Shown: piece after piece, positions 24,853 through 33,279 of the stretch | How positions within the stretch are numbered: position 1 is the first letter of the stretch | How the letters are laid out: each line of letters starts with the position of its first letter | Translations under genes and position numbers: made by a program | Assembly: GCA_900769945.1 (NCBI GenBank) | Contig: CAAGIO010000022.1 | Coordinates: 62,001 to 126,000 of the forward strand | Source: Bacteroidales bacterium | GTDB lineage: Bacteria > Bacteroidota > Bacteroidia > Bacteroidales > F082 | DNA length: 64,000 nt | Reading direction: 5' to 3' | The notes under the pieces: generated by a model | Databases searched by the model: none | Told to the model about the DNA's origin: nothing | The model's input: only the letters and a program-made list of their open reading frames with translations

Positions 24853-25416
24853 ATGAAATCATTTGGACAAAAATCGTGGATGCTTCCACAGCCGGTACTG
24901 ATTATTGGCACATACGACAAGAACGGCAAGCCCAATGCTATGAATGCAGCTTGGGGTGGTCAATGGGATGCAAAGGAGATTATGATTTCCATGGGTGCAC
25001 ATGCCACCACTGGCAACCTGAACAACTGCCCAGATTTCACCGTGGCATTTGCTACAAAGCAGACCATGGTAGCTGCTGATTTCGTGGGCATTGTATCTGC
25101 TAAGAACGATGCAGACAAGATGGCGAAAGCAGGTTGGAAATGTGAGAAGTCAGAGAATGTCAACGCTCCCGTCTTCACCGACTTTCCCATAACCTTGGAG
25201 TGCCGCATCAAGGAAAAGATTGACGAGTCGGAAGAGGGCTATTACATCGTGGCAGAGATAGTCAACATCCTTGTGGATGAGAACTATCTGGCTGAGGACG
25301 GCAAGCCCGAGATGGAGAAGATGGAACTCATCGTGTTCGACCCGATACATCATGGTTACATCGAACTTGGCAAGACCATTGGAAAGGCATTCTCAGACGG
25401 TAAGGCTTTGAAATGA
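24853..25416 (+). CDS. Flavin reductase family protein
   Basis: A 187-residue flavin-reductase-like FMN-binding protein. The start MKSFGQKSWMLPQPVLIIGT and the segment GKPNAMNAAWGG match the Bacteroidales type. It binds FMN in a split barrel; physiological electron acceptors are not known. No signal peptide. The stop overlaps the next start by 4 bases, so it is coupled to the metallo-beta-lactamase-fold gene. Intact. Confidence 0.9.
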   Translation: MKSFGQKSWMLPQPVLIIGTYDKNGKPNAMNAAWGGQWDAKEIMISMGAHATTGNLNNCPDFTVAFATKQTMVAADFVGIVSAKNDADKMAKAGWKCEKSENVNAPVFTDFPITLECRIKEKIDESEEGYYIVAEIVNILVDENYLAEDGKPEMEKMELIVFDPIHHGYIELGKTIGKAFSDGKALK

Positions 25417-26168
25417 TGACACTCAGATACATCTTCCATAGTGGCTTCCTGATTGAAACGGCTCGGTGCATACTGGTCTTTGACTACTGGATGGATCCTG
25501 CCGATGTCATGAGTGGGTACATGAATACATGTAAACATGTGTACGTGTTTTCAAGCCACTTCCATGAGGACCACTTCACGAAAGCAATCGTCAAATGGAA
25601 GAATAGCATCCCCAATATCACATACATCCTGTCAAAGGATATACTCAAACGTCGAAGAGCGCAGAAAGAGGATGCCGATGTATGGATGGCCAAAGGAGCG
25701 GTATGGGAAGATGAGAACCTGAAAGTGTCAGCCACGGGCAGCAATGACAGTGGCGTGAGCTGGATTGTGAAGACAGAAGGTAAAACCATCTTTCATGCTG
25801 GTGACCTGTGCAACTGGTACGCACGCTTTCTTGTTGACGGCACGCCTGAAGGAGAGGTCTTCAGTGAAGAGATTGGTCAATACATCAATCCTGTGGCAGA
25901 GGAAAAGCGGTTCCTTGGTGAACTTAAAGACATCCGAAAGATAACCGACTCGTTTGACCTTGTGATGTTTCCTGTGGACGGACGCATCGGCAATGGCTAT
26001 ACGCTTGGAGGGCGTCAGTTTATCGAACGCTTCAAGGTTGGAATGTTTGTCCCAATGCACTTTGTCATGATGGGGTTTGAGAGTGCGTGGCGCATGGAAC
26101 ATTTCTGCAAAGAAAAGGATGTCCCATTTTGGTGCATACAGCACGAAGGAGAAAGCATTACAATATAA
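25413..26168 (+). CDS. MBL-fold metallohydrolase
   Basis: A 251-residue metallo-beta-lactamase-fold protein of the UlaG-like group. The metal motif is SSHFHEDHF (H-x-H-x-D-H), with further ligands in IFHAGDLCNWY and near PMHFVMMGFE. It begins LRYIFHSGFLIET, the usual first strands. Substrate unknown. Coupled to the flavin reductase, with the helicase 52 bases downstream. Either ATG at 25413 or 25416 could start it; the difference is one residue. Confidence 0.88.
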   Translation: MMTLRYIFHSGFLIETARCILVFDYWMDPADVMSGYMNTCKHVYVFSSHFHEDHFTKAIVKWKNSIPNITYILSKDILKRRRAQKEDADVWMAKGAVWEDENLKVSATGSNDSGVSWIVKTEGKTIFHAGDLCNWYARFLVDGTPEGEVFSEEIGQYINPVAEEKRFLGELKDIRKITDSFDLVMFPVDGRIGNGYTLGGRQFIERFKVGMFVPMHFVMMGFESAWRMEHFCKEKDVPFWCIQHEGESITI

Positions 26169-26220
26169 TAATAACAGATTATTTGCCGGTAATTTGCTGA
26201 AATTGAAAAGAACTTGAAAC

Positions 26221-29200
26221 ATGGCAACAAAATACGGAAAGACATGGTGGGGCGAGCAATGGCTCGGTGCACTAAAGAACATTGATTATAGTAACCGATT
26301 ACCTCGTGGCGCTTCATACGCTCGAAATGGCATGGTGCAGGAGATAAACTTCTCGGGCAATATCATTAGCGCGAAAGTGAAGGGAAGCCGTCGCACGCCC
26401 TATAGCGAGACCATAAAACTGCCCGAGTTCTCGTCGAAGGATATTGACAAACTCATCAAACTGATACTGGAACAACCTGTCGTGCTGAGCAAACTCTTCA
26501 ACCGTCAGTTGGATGAATCGTTGGCAAAGATGGCTGAAGAGGCTGGTATGCCATTGTTCCCCAAGCAATGGAAGGACTTGAAGATGAATTGCTCATGTCC
26601 TGACTGGGCTGTGCCTTGCAAGCATCTGGCTGCCGTCATCTACAAAACGAGCATGGAGATTGACAATAATCCATTCCTCGTCTTCTCGCTGCATGGCGTT
26701 GACCTGATGGCGGAACTGGAGAAGCGCGGCATAACAGCTGCCGACTCCACAGAGATGATGGAGGTGGAGAATACGAGTGCGGTGTATGCCACGATGGAAC
26801 AAATGCAGCTGAGGAAAGTGCCCGAACTGATGCCCGACTACACATTGCTCTCTGATCTTACATTGCCGTTGTCCAGCCTTCTGCCATCGTCACCTGCGTT
26901 TTGTCATAATGGCGATTTCCAACAGGCCTACCAGAGGGAACTGTTATATATAAGTAAGGTGGCAACAAAGGTGTTGCAGGATAAGCTGAAACTGTTTGGA
27001 GGTATCAGCGGCAAGACTTTGAACAAACGTGACGTTGTATCTGTTGACGACATTCGCCCTTCCCTGCTTCAGCAACTGCTCGACATCAATATTGACTTTT
27101 TGCGTGACTATGATGATTCTATTGTAGCTCTTCGCAGTGTGCTCATCTGTGCGCTTCAACTGATAGCGCATGGTTGCGTAGTTCCACAGATTTACTATGA
27201 CCTTGTGATCAGCAAAGGACGTGGACGTGCCAAGGCAAAGGAAGAGAAGGAATACCGCATTATATGGCAACCTGCCATGATTGATGAAGCCACCCGAAGC
27301 ATTATTGGCAGATTGGGTCAGAGCAAAGAGCTTGTCAGCAAGATGATAACATCAGTCGTTCCTATGCTATCGCATGAGAGCAAGGATGAACTGTTCTATG
27401 ATATGTTCTTCAAGTCTGAGTGTTTGCGCTTCAATGGTATCGGAGAAACGAACACCCCCGGCGGCATACGCTCATGGCTTGACCGTTACTTTATGCAGAA
27501 CAAGCATCAGGTGACGTTCTTTATTGACGAGACGGAAAAAGGCTTTGCCGTGAATGTCAAGGCGGATGACCATCCGCTGGAGGATGTGATGACAAAGAAG
27601 GCTTACACATCAAGCAGGATGGAGATACTGCGTCAGCTTGCCATCCTATGCGACATAGTTGACGGACTTGACGCTTACATCAACGACAAGGGCAAGAGAA
27701 GCATTGAGTTCACGATGCAAACTTTCCCAACATTCCTGCTGCAAGTGATTCCTGCCATGCGACTGCTCGGTGTGAACGTCATCATGCCAAAGGCATTGCG
27801 GACACTTATTCGTCCACAAATATCGGTAAAACTGAAATCGAAAGGAAAGGATTCAAATGGATTCCTGTCAATGAACGACCTGCTTGACTTCAACTGGCAA
27901 GTGGCTGTGGGCAATGTGTTCCTTTCACCCGAAGAATTTGACAGCTTGCTCGGTCATGCGTGTGGATTGCTCCGGTTCAAGGAACAATACGTCTATATTG
28001 ATGAGGCGGGGATGTCGAAACTGCATAAAGTGCTGAATGCTCCACCGAAAATAAAGCCAGGCGAACTGTTGCAAGCGGCTCTTTGTGGTGAGTACAAGGG
28101 AGCACCTGTAGAACTGACCGATGAGGTGCGCGAACTCATAAGACAATTTACATCACAGAGCGTCATACCTCTGCCAGAAAATATCAATGCAAAGTTGCGG
28201 CCCTATCAGGAGCGAGGCTTCTCATGGATGTATCGCAATATGAAGATAGGCTTCGGCAGTATCATAGCTGATGACATGGGTCTTGGCAAGACCCTGCAGG
28301 TCATTACCCTTCTGGCAAAAATGAAGGAAGAGGGCGCAATGGACAAGAAGCAAGCGCTTGTGGTAGTGCCGACAGGTTTGCTGCACAACTGGCAGTCGGA
28401 GGTGAAGCGCTTCGCTCCTCAACTGACCACTGCCGTATATCACGGTACGGCACGTGACCTGAAGGACGAGGTCTGCAAGAATGCTGACATTATCCTCTCG
28501 ACATACGGTGTGGTGCGCTCCGACGCCGACATACTGAAGAAACAGAAATGGCAAGTGCTCGTCATAGACGAAGCCCAGAACATCAAGAACAGCGATACCG
28601 CACAGAGCAAGGCTATACACAGCATCCCAGCCAATTGTCATATCGCCATGAGTGGTACACCGGTGGAGAATCGCTTGTCGGAATTCTGGAGTATCATTGA
28701 CTTTACAAACAAGGGCTATCTTGGTTCGGCAAAGGACTTCTCCGATTCATACGCAAAGCCTATACAGAAATATGGAGACAGTCATGTGGCAGAACGTTTC
28801 CGCAAGGTGACAGCTCCGTTCCTGATGCGACGGCTGAAGACGGACAAGAGTATCATCAGCGACCTACCTGACAAGATAGAGCGCAACGAACTGGCATCGC
28901 TTACTCCTGAACAGGCTGCTTTATATCATGAGACCGTCAACAAATGTATGACTGTCATAGAGAGCATGGAGGGAGAAGACAACCAGACTCTTTTCAAGCG
29001 CCAGGGACTTGTCCTGCAGATGATGCTTGCCTTGAAGCAGATTTGCAATCATCCGACGCAGTATCTCAAGGACAACCGCATGGATGCAACCCTGTCGGGA
29101 AAGACAGAAATGTTACTCGATATGCTTCGTAGTATCATTGATGCTGATGAGAAGGTGCTTATCTTCACGCAGTTCCGCGAGATGGGCGATTTGCTCCGGC

Positions 29201-29610
29201 ACTTCATCCGCGCCACTCTTGATGAAGAACCGATGTTCTATCATGGTGGATGCTCATTGAAACAGCGCCAGGAAATGATTGACCGTTTCCAGAACAACCG
29301 TAACGACCGCATCTTCATACTTTCATTGAAGGCAGCCGGTACTGGTCTCAACCTCACGGCAGCAACTCACGTTATACATTACGACCTCTGGTGGAATCCT
29401 GCTGTAGAGGCACAGGCAACCGACCGCGCATATCGTATCGGTCAGCACAAGAACGTACAGGTGCATCGCTTCATCACGCAAAACACTTTTGAGGAACGCA
29501 TTGACGCTATGATACAAGAAAAGAAACATCTTGCTGACCTCACAGTATCGACAGGCGAGAATTGGATTGGCAGACTTTCAAACAAGGAGCTGCACGAAAT
29601 CTTTGGATGA
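26221..29610 (+). CDS. SWIM zinc-finger SNF2-family helicase
   Basis: A 1129-residue Swi2/Snf2 ATPase, a nucleic-acid translocase. The N-terminal part has a SWIM zinc finger, MNCSCPDWAVPCKHLAAVIY (CxCx-n-CxH), near residues 120-140. A long middle region of unknown function follows. The motor starts near residue 660: ADDMGLGKTLQVI (Walker A), VIDEAQNIKN (box II, DEAQ), MSGTPVENRLSEFWSIIDF, then the second lobe with FTQFREMGDLL, LKAAGTGLNLTAATHVIHYD and TDRAYRIGQHKNVQVHRF. Related proteins are thought to remodel protein-DNA complexes; some accompany defence islands. Intact. Confidence 0.95.
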   Translation: MATKYGKTWWGEQWLGALKNIDYSNRLPRGASYARNGMVQEINFSGNIISAKVKGSRRTPYSETIKLPEFSSKDIDKLIKLILEQPVVLSKLFNRQLDESLAKMAEEAGMPLFPKQWKDLKMNCSCPDWAVPCKHLAAVIYKTSMEIDNNPFLVFSLHGVDLMAELEKRGITAADSTEMMEVENTSAVYATMEQMQLRKVPELMPDYTLLSDLTLPLSSLLPSSPAFCHNGDFQQAYQRELLYISKVATKVLQDKLKLFGGISGKTLNKRDVVSVDDIRPSLLQQLLDINIDFLRDYDDSIVALRSVLICALQLIAHGCVVPQIYYDLVISKGRGRAKAKEEKEYRIIWQPAMIDEATRSIIGRLGQSKELVSKMITSVVPMLSHESKDELFYDMFFKSECLRFNGIGETNTPGGIRSWLDRYFMQNKHQVTFFIDETEKGFAVNVKADDHPLEDVMTKKAYTSSRMEILRQLAILCDIVDGLDAYINDKGKRSIEFTMQTFPTFLLQVIPAMRLLGVNVIMPKALRTLIRPQISVKLKSKGKDSNGFLSMNDLLDFNWQVAVGNVFLSPEEFDSLLGHACGLLRFKEQYVYIDEAGMSKLHKVLNAPPKIKPGELLQAALCGEYKGAPVELTDEVRELIRQFTSQSVIPLPENINAKLRPYQERGFSWMYRNMKIGFGSIIADDMGLGKTLQVITLLAKMKEEGAMDKKQALVVVPTGLLHNWQSEVKRFAPQLTTAVYHGTARDLKDEVCKNADIILSTYGVVRSDADILKKQKWQVLVIDEAQNIKNSDTAQSKAIHSIPANCHIAMSGTPVENRLSEFWSIIDFTNKGYLGSAKDFSDSYAKPIQKYGDSHVAERFRKVTAPFLMRRLKTDKSIISDLPDKIERNELASLTPEQAALYHETVNKCMTVIESMEGEDNQTLFKRQGLVLQMMLALKQICNHPTQYLKDNRMDATLSGKTEMLLDMLRSIIDADEKVLIFTQFREMGDLLRHFIRATLDEEPMFYHGGCSLKQRQEMIDRFQNNRNDRIFILSLKAAGTGLNLTAATHVIHYDLWWNPAVEAQATDRAYRIGQHKNVQVHRFITQNTFEERIDAMIQEKKHLADLTVSTGENWIGRLSNKELHEIFG

Positions 29611-29613
29611 GCA

Positions 29614-29706
29614 ATGTACTTGGAGAAAGAATTGCTTTATGCCGACTTTATAAACGGCAAGCGGTCGTATATGGATATAACATTGGAAATCAGAAGCAAC
29701 AGATGA
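29614..29706 (+). CDS. 30-residue peptide after helicase
   Basis: A short frame starting MYLEKELLYADFINGKRSYM, 3 bases after the helicase stop. Its last 16 codons are duplicated at 23761 without a start. Lys/Tyr-rich, no known motif. It may be the front of a longer lost gene or a small coupled peptide. Confidence 0.35.
   Translation: MYLEKELLYADFINGKRSYMDITLEIRSNR
29656..29704 (+). repeat. 49-bp duplicated fragment, copy 2
   Basis: Pairs with 23761-23809 (48 of 49 identical). Here it is followed after 6 bases by the duplicated gene fragment at 29711, whereas at the first place the DUF4186 and HTH-like genes lie between. Confidence 0.85.
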
Positions 29707-29710
29707 GTCT

Positions 29711-29888
29711 ATGACAATAGATACAGCCAACATGTGCTCACACTTTCAGAAGAAGCTGTTTGAACCTGATGGTGTGTGTTATCCGATATGGCAAGCCATG
29801 AAGGATGATGAGACCTTGACGGCTGTGGTACGGAGCAGGCAACCGACGGACGAAGCAAGAGCAGAGGTGAGCTTGCTCAATCTATGCC
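29711..29888 (+). pseudogene. Duplicated front half of the interrupted small gene
   Basis: 178 bases matching 24535-24712 with 8 differences, half of them silent. It includes the front half of the small gene plus the first 45 bases of insert B, then breaks into unrelated sequence. The open frame runs on into the YjbR-like gene, but the join is accidental. The shared insert shows that the insertion came before this duplication. Confidence 0.85.
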
Positions 29889-29944
29889 GACTCAACTATT
29901 ATTCGTACTTTTCGTGCTTTTGCAAACAACAAACGATAAATACA

Positions 29945-30310
29945 ATGAACATAGAAGAAATACGTGACCACTGTCTCTCGCTGCCATTTGCCGAAGAAGA
30001 TATGAGATTTGTAGAAGACTACCTGCTTTTCAGTATCTTCGGAAAGATTTTTGCCTGTATCGGGCTTACCCGCCCCGACTATTTTGTGTTGAAATGCGCC
30101 CCCGACTTTGCCATCGACCTGCGCGAACGGTATAGCGAGATTGAACCGGCATGGCACCGGAACAAGCGATACTGGAACCAGCTCAGTATGCGAGGAACGC
30201 TTTCTGCCGAATTAGTGCAATCGCTTATCCGGCACAGCTACAGTGAGGTAGTGAAGAAACTTCCCGTGAAAATAAGGAGCGGACATCCGCAGATACTCGA
30301 AATACGGTGA
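29945..30310 (+). CDS. MmcQ/YjbR-like protein
   Basis: A 121-residue CyaY-like-fold protein of the MmcQ/YjbR family, starting MNIEEIRDHCLSLPFAEEDM, with KCAPDFAIDLRERYSEIEPA and a terminal helix LIRHSYSEVVKKLP. The family binds DNA in some reports, but its role is unclear. The frame is open upstream into the duplicated fragment; ATG 29945 matches the usual family start and was chosen. Intact. Confidence 0.88.
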   Translation: MNIEEIRDHCLSLPFAEEDMRFVEDYLLFSIFGKIFACIGLTRPDYFVLKCAPDFAIDLRERYSEIEPAWHRNKRYWNQLSMRGTLSAELVQSLIRHSYSEVVKKLPVKIRSGHPQILEIR

Positions 30311-30376
30311 ATGAATTTCATCCCGATTCTTTATTCTCAGGATAAAGTGAAAGCTTTGTAGAAAAACAGAATATGA

Positions 30377-31164
30377 AAAGACTTCCACAACATAGGGCCG
30401 CACATATTTCCGATTTCGGACTGTATTTGTGCCGGATTGATTACCGTTTTTGTGTCCGACACTTACTTTGAAGTATTCAAGGACAACAGTCTCTCATCGA
30501 TGCTGCTTGTGTTGTGCATTTCCATCCCCATGTATCTGTGCGCCACAGGTAGTATACCAATTGCTGTGGCATTGATGCTGAAGGGCCTTACTCCGGGTGC
30601 AGCGCTTGTATTGTTGATGGCAGGCCCTGCATGCAGTGTGGCGACTGTATTGGTGGAGAGCAAGGTGATGGGCAGACGCACATTGATAGCATATCTACTA
30701 TCGATTATTTTAGAGGCTGTAGGTTTCGGTCTTATCATCGATTATCTGTTGCCTGAAGCATGGTTTATTTCAAACCTTGTGGCAACTGATGCTTGTTGAA
30801 AAAAGAGGAGAGTAGCATTTTTGCAATTTGTTGCACCGTTCTCCTCTTTGTATTATTGCTTTTCGCGTTAATTCGCCACAGATTTGGAGGTAAAGAAAAA
30901 AGTAATTGTACAAAGAATAATAATGAAATATCATCGATAACAAATATAAACTCTCAAAATTTAATGAAACAAACATTTATCATCAACGGCATGTCGTGCA
31001 ATCATTGCCGCATGTCTGCCGAGAAAACCATTCTCACGGTAAAAGGTGTCACATCCGCTTCCGTGGATTTAAGCAGCAAGCAAGCTGTGGTTGAAGAAGA
31101 TTTCTCGACCGAAGATGTATGCAAGGCAGTAGAAGAAATAGGATTCACTTGCTCATTAATATGA
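30377..31164 (+). pseudogene. Permease-HMA metal transporter, truncated and frameshifted
   Basis: The remaining C-terminal third of a permease (SMLLVLCISIPMYLCATGSI; ALMLKGLTPGAALVLLMAGP) of the SO_0444/DUF318 metal-efflux type. The frame ends at TGT TGA (30796-30799). The other frame continues the membrane segment SSIFAICCTVLLFVLLLFAL and a heavy-metal-associated domain with MSCNHC. Intact homologues are single chains, so one frameshift near the A-run at 30799 separates the parts, and about two thirds of the 5' end is missing. The HMA domain alone could still be made from ATG 30964 (66 residues). Confidence 0.75.
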
Positions 31165-31270
31165 CAGGCACAAGAATATAAGGGGCTAAAAATAAAAAGT
31201 ACAAAAATAAAAACACAAAACGCTGATTCTTAACATTTTACGTTGATATAGTAAATAATGAAAAGTACAA

Positions 31271-31344
31271 TTTGCTTGGATTTGCTTGGATTTTGCTTGG
31301 ATTATACTTAAAGATTGCTTAAAGAAAATGGGATTTTGCTTGGA
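31271..31344 (+). repeat. Four copies of TTTGCTTGGA
   Basis: Copies at 31271-31280, 31281-31290, 31292-31301 and 31335-31344. The spacing of 10, 11 and 43 bases is close to helical turns. It could be a recombinase or transposase binding array, or a decayed replication or attachment site. Confidence 0.7.
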
Positions 31345-31455
31345 TTAATACAACATGAGACCTCGAAAACAGCCTAAAAACAATGAAATACAATGATTTG
31401 AATGATGATTAGTGATATATTTCAGACCATTTAAACAAGCGTTTAAACCGAATGG

Positions 31456-31489
31456 AAACGGCCTCCGGACATACAACCGGAGGCCGTTT
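31456..31489. terminator. Strong symmetric hairpin
   Basis: Perfect 13-bp stem AAACGGCCTCCGG/CCGGAGGCCGTTT with an 8-base loop. The A-run and T-run on opposite sides make it a likely bidirectional terminator that isolates host genes from the prophage side. Confidence 0.8.
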
Positions 31490-31709
31490 CGCTTTGCACA
31501 GAATTTAGCTAAATTGATTGAGTTAGTGCGGAGTTAGTGCAAATAATAGTGTAAAAACACCACGATTGAACAACCTTTGCAGCCGAAAAACAGGGCGAAA
31601 ACCACCAAAAACGAGAGATTCAATACCCTTTATTCCCATATTTAACAGTTGTTTTTTATAATAAATCATTAAAAATCAATTATTTATGCGTAAATATTGA
31701 GAAAAAGCG

Positions 31710-31717
31710 TATCTTTG
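31710..31717 (+). promoter_or_regulatory. -7 box for first prophage-side gene
   Basis: TATCTTTG, 15 bases before ATG 31733. It fixes that start over the longer open frame. Confidence 0.6.
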
Positions 31718-31732
31718 CCGAAAAATACAACT

Positions 31733-32104
31733 ATGGAAGACGTTGTTGAAGTTATCAAGATTGAAAGGAGGTATATAAAGGATACCAAGTACGACTATAT
31801 CTCGCATGAGGAAATAAACATAACGTGGTGCGATGAGCCTTGTTTCAGCCAGCGCAGAAACATATCATACAACCCTCACTCATCGGAAACCAAGGTCAAC
31901 GAGTTTATTAATTGGCTCAACTCATCTAATGAAGCCCATAAAACTTCCAACAATGCCCGATATATTGGCCGCAATGGTGGAAAGTTTCTCCATCTTGTCT
32001 CCAAAAGTGGGTTTAAGGCTTTCAATCTCAAGCAGAAGTTTTTCTACTTCCTTCTCAAGCATATCTTCCTGAAGCGTAAAACCGCCGCGACGGACAAAGT
32101 CTGA
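31733..32104 (+). CDS. Unknown small protein at prophage left side
   Basis: A frame of 123 residues starting MEDVVEVIKIERRYIKDTKY. The first ~70 residues have ordinary composition (WCDEPCFSQRRNISYNPHSS; FINWLNSSNEAHK). The last ~50 run antisense to the 3' end of the minus-strand gene at 31922 and look like read-through. I suspect that an older gene was cut at about 31925 when another element was joined. Not recognised. Own promoter present. Confidence 0.4.
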   Translation: MEDVVEVIKIERRYIKDTKYDYISHEEINITWCDEPCFSQRRNISYNPHSSETKVNEFINWLNSSNEAHKTSNNARYIGRNGGKFLHLVSKSGFKAFNLKQKFFYFLLKHIFLKRKTAATDKV

Positions 32105-32332
32105 CGCATCCACACCTACTATTGCGTCGAAAGTGGGACATGATTTTCTGAAATTCAGAGAATCAATCATGTGAATCTTGGCGAAATACGTAAGGAGGCT
32201 GTTTAATTTCACTGCATCTCCACCAAGAAGAGCGATATACTTACTGGTGTCAAATCTCTGCAACGACTCCAAGACCGCATCGTCGCAAAGGCTTTTCAAG
32301 ACAACGTCTTTTTCCTTACTTGTAATTTCCAT
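31922..32332 (-). CDS. Unknown coiled-coil protein beside repressor
   Basis: A 136-residue protein: an N-terminal helical part with FDTSKYIALLGGDAVKLNSL, then a long acidic helix (EDMLEKEVEKLLLEIESLKP) and a short hydrophobic end (IAANISGIVGSFMGFI) that may sit in a membrane. It is co-oriented with the CI-like repressor 45 bases upstream and probably cotranscribed in the lysogen. Its 3' end overlaps the plus-strand frame at 31733 by 183 bases. Function unknown; an immunity or exclusion role would fit the position. Confidence 0.55.
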   Translation of the reverse strand: MEITSKEKDVVLKSLCDDAVLESLQRFDTSKYIALLGGDAVKLNSLLTYFAKIHMIDSLNFRKSCPTFDAIVGVDASDFVRRGGFTLQEDMLEKEVEKLLLEIESLKPTFGDKMEKLSTIAANISGIVGSFMGFIR

Positions 32333-32376
32333 TTAAACGCTATTTATAAAAGGTAAAACAATGCACTCGCGGCGGA

Positions 32377-32781
32377 TCACCCTGCCACAGCACCGGAGGC
32401 CATGTCCTCGCAATGGGCAAGTCTCTCTTCCAAAAACTCGACCTTCTCCTCCAACAGCTCGATATTTTTATTCTGACTTTCAATAATAGTTTCCTTGTCA
32501 CGTATTGCCGCTCTCAGCAGCTCTATTTCGGTTGCCGAGCCGGAACCATCCGGCCCCTCATCACTCTCGGATCGCAGCATTTCGCCTTTACCAGAGAGCA
32601 ACCAATTTGCATTAATTCTTTCGCATTTTGCGAATATAAGTTCAATATCAAAGGTATTTCTGGCCACCCAAGTGTTGATAGTTTGGGGCTTTATACCTAA
32701 TTTTTTTGCAAATTCTATGTTTTTCCCCTCGCCATAGTACTTAATTAACTCTTTAATAATCAGACTTTTATCCATTTTCAT
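32377..32781 (-). CDS. CI-like phage repressor
   Basis: A 134-residue repressor. The N-terminal helix-turn-helix (IIKELIKYYGEGKNIEFAKK; LGIKPQTINTWVARNTFD) and NWLLSGKGEML are typical of the Bacteroidetes CI-repressor family. The C-terminal half is a coiled coil for oligomerisation (ETIIESQNKNIELLEEKVEF) and has no protease-like domain, so RecA-driven self-cleavage is unlikely. ATG 32781 or 32775 begins the HTH; the longer upstream frame crosses the operators. It diverges from the Ner-like gene. A copy of the operator lies inside its own coding region. Confidence 0.85.
   Translation of the reverse strand: MKMDKSLIIKELIKYYGEGKNIEFAKKLGIKPQTINTWVARNTFDIELIFAKCERINANWLLSGKGEMLRSESDEGPDGSGSATEIELLRAAIRDKETIIESQNKNIELLEEKVEFLEERLAHCEDMASGAVAG
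32620..32634. promoter_or_regulatory. Operator copy inside repressor gene
   Basis: TTCGCATTTTGCGAA, a perfect palindrome and the fullest form of the motif repeated in the divergent promoter region. It lies in the repressor's coding sequence, so it could allow looping or autoregulation. Confidence 0.6.
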
Positions 32782-32790
32782 TAATTTTTT

Positions 32791-32834
32791 TTCGCAAAAT
32801 GCGATTTTTTTTGCTTGACATATTCGCAAAATGC
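32791..32834. promoter_or_regulatory. Repressor operator pair
   Basis: TTCGCAAAATGCG at 32791-32803 and TTCGCAAAATGC at 32823-32834, 32 bases apart centre to centre (three helical turns). They lie between repressor and Ner starts. The second abuts the -7 box at 32836, so binding would block early transcription. Confidence 0.7.
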
Positions 32835-32835
32835 T

Positions 32836-32843
32836 TATATTTG
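32836..32843 (+). promoter_or_regulatory. Early promoter -7 box
   Basis: TATATTTG, TAnnTTTG consensus, immediately right of an operator copy and 52 bases before the Ner-like start. Likely the main early lytic promoter. Confidence 0.65.
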
Positions 32844-32895
32844 CAGTGTTGTTACTTATTAACAAGGCAACAAAATTAATTAAAAAAATTACACG

Positions 32896-33078
32896 ATGAT
32901 TCAAAAAATTAAACTTACCGACACCAAGACACGCCACAAAATTGCAAAAACCTTTGGGGTGTCAGCACCATACGTGAGCATGGCTCTGAATTTTCAGCGA
33001 AACGGCGAAACGGCAAGCAGGATCCGCAACATGGCTCTGCAAAACGGAGGAAAGCTGCTTCAGGAGGTAGAGAATTAA
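32896..33078 (+). CDS. Ner/Cro-like DNA-binding protein
   Basis: A 60-residue protein with a helix-turn-helix: TRHKIAKTFGVSAPYVSMAL, then arginine-rich segments. Size and place opposite the repressor suggest the role of Ner in Mu: turning down repressor and early transcription at the start of lytic growth. First gene of the rightward early operon. Intact. The role is inferred by position. Confidence 0.75.
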   Translation: MIQKIKLTDTKTRHKIAKTFGVSAPYVSMALNFQRNGETASRIRNMALQNGGKLLQEVEN

Positions 33079-33102
33079 ACAACGATTAACACCAATAAAA
33101 AT

Positions 33103-33279
33103 ATGAAAACACTAAAAGTAATAGGAACAGTAATGATGACAGCCGGAATATTACTGATGCTTACTACGGCTGACGGCAGCAGAACGCAGATTGCACAGAT
33201 GCTCATCGGCCTGGTCGCATTTGGCGGAGGAGCTTATTTGGGCAAGGCTTTCGATTTTCAGCAGGGAGGTGGGAAATGA
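33103..33279 (+). CDS. Small membrane protein
   Basis: A 58-residue protein with two hydrophobic stretches (VIGTVMMTAGILLML; AQMLIGLVAFGGGAYLG). It lies 24 bases after the Ner-like gene, and its stop overlaps the next ATG (ATGA). Similar short membrane proteins occur early in Bacteroidales phages; role unknown. Confidence 0.55.
   Translation: MKTLKVIGTVMMTAGILLMLTTADGSRTQIAQMLIGLVAFGGGAYLGKAFDFQQGGGK

Larger units (their letters stand above)
31165..31732. other. 568-base gene-free stretch at host-prophage junction
   Basis: No coding frame of note. It holds a four-copy TTTGCTTGGA repeat (31271-31344), a strong hairpin (31456-31489), a short repeat GAGTTAGTGC at 31526 and 31537 or thereabouts, and a promoter for the next gene. 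The left end of the prophage probably lies here or within the following kilobase. Without the right end, the 5-bp target duplication cannot be found. Confidence 0.5.

Noticed and set aside
30790..30805. Programmed -1 frameshift joining permease and HMA parts
   Set aside because: The stop codon comes before the A-run, so a ribosome in the first frame would end before it could slip; simple decay is more likely.
31271..31344. Repeat array considered as a CRISPR
   Set aside because: The unit is only 10 bases with almost no spacers and no cas genes nearby.
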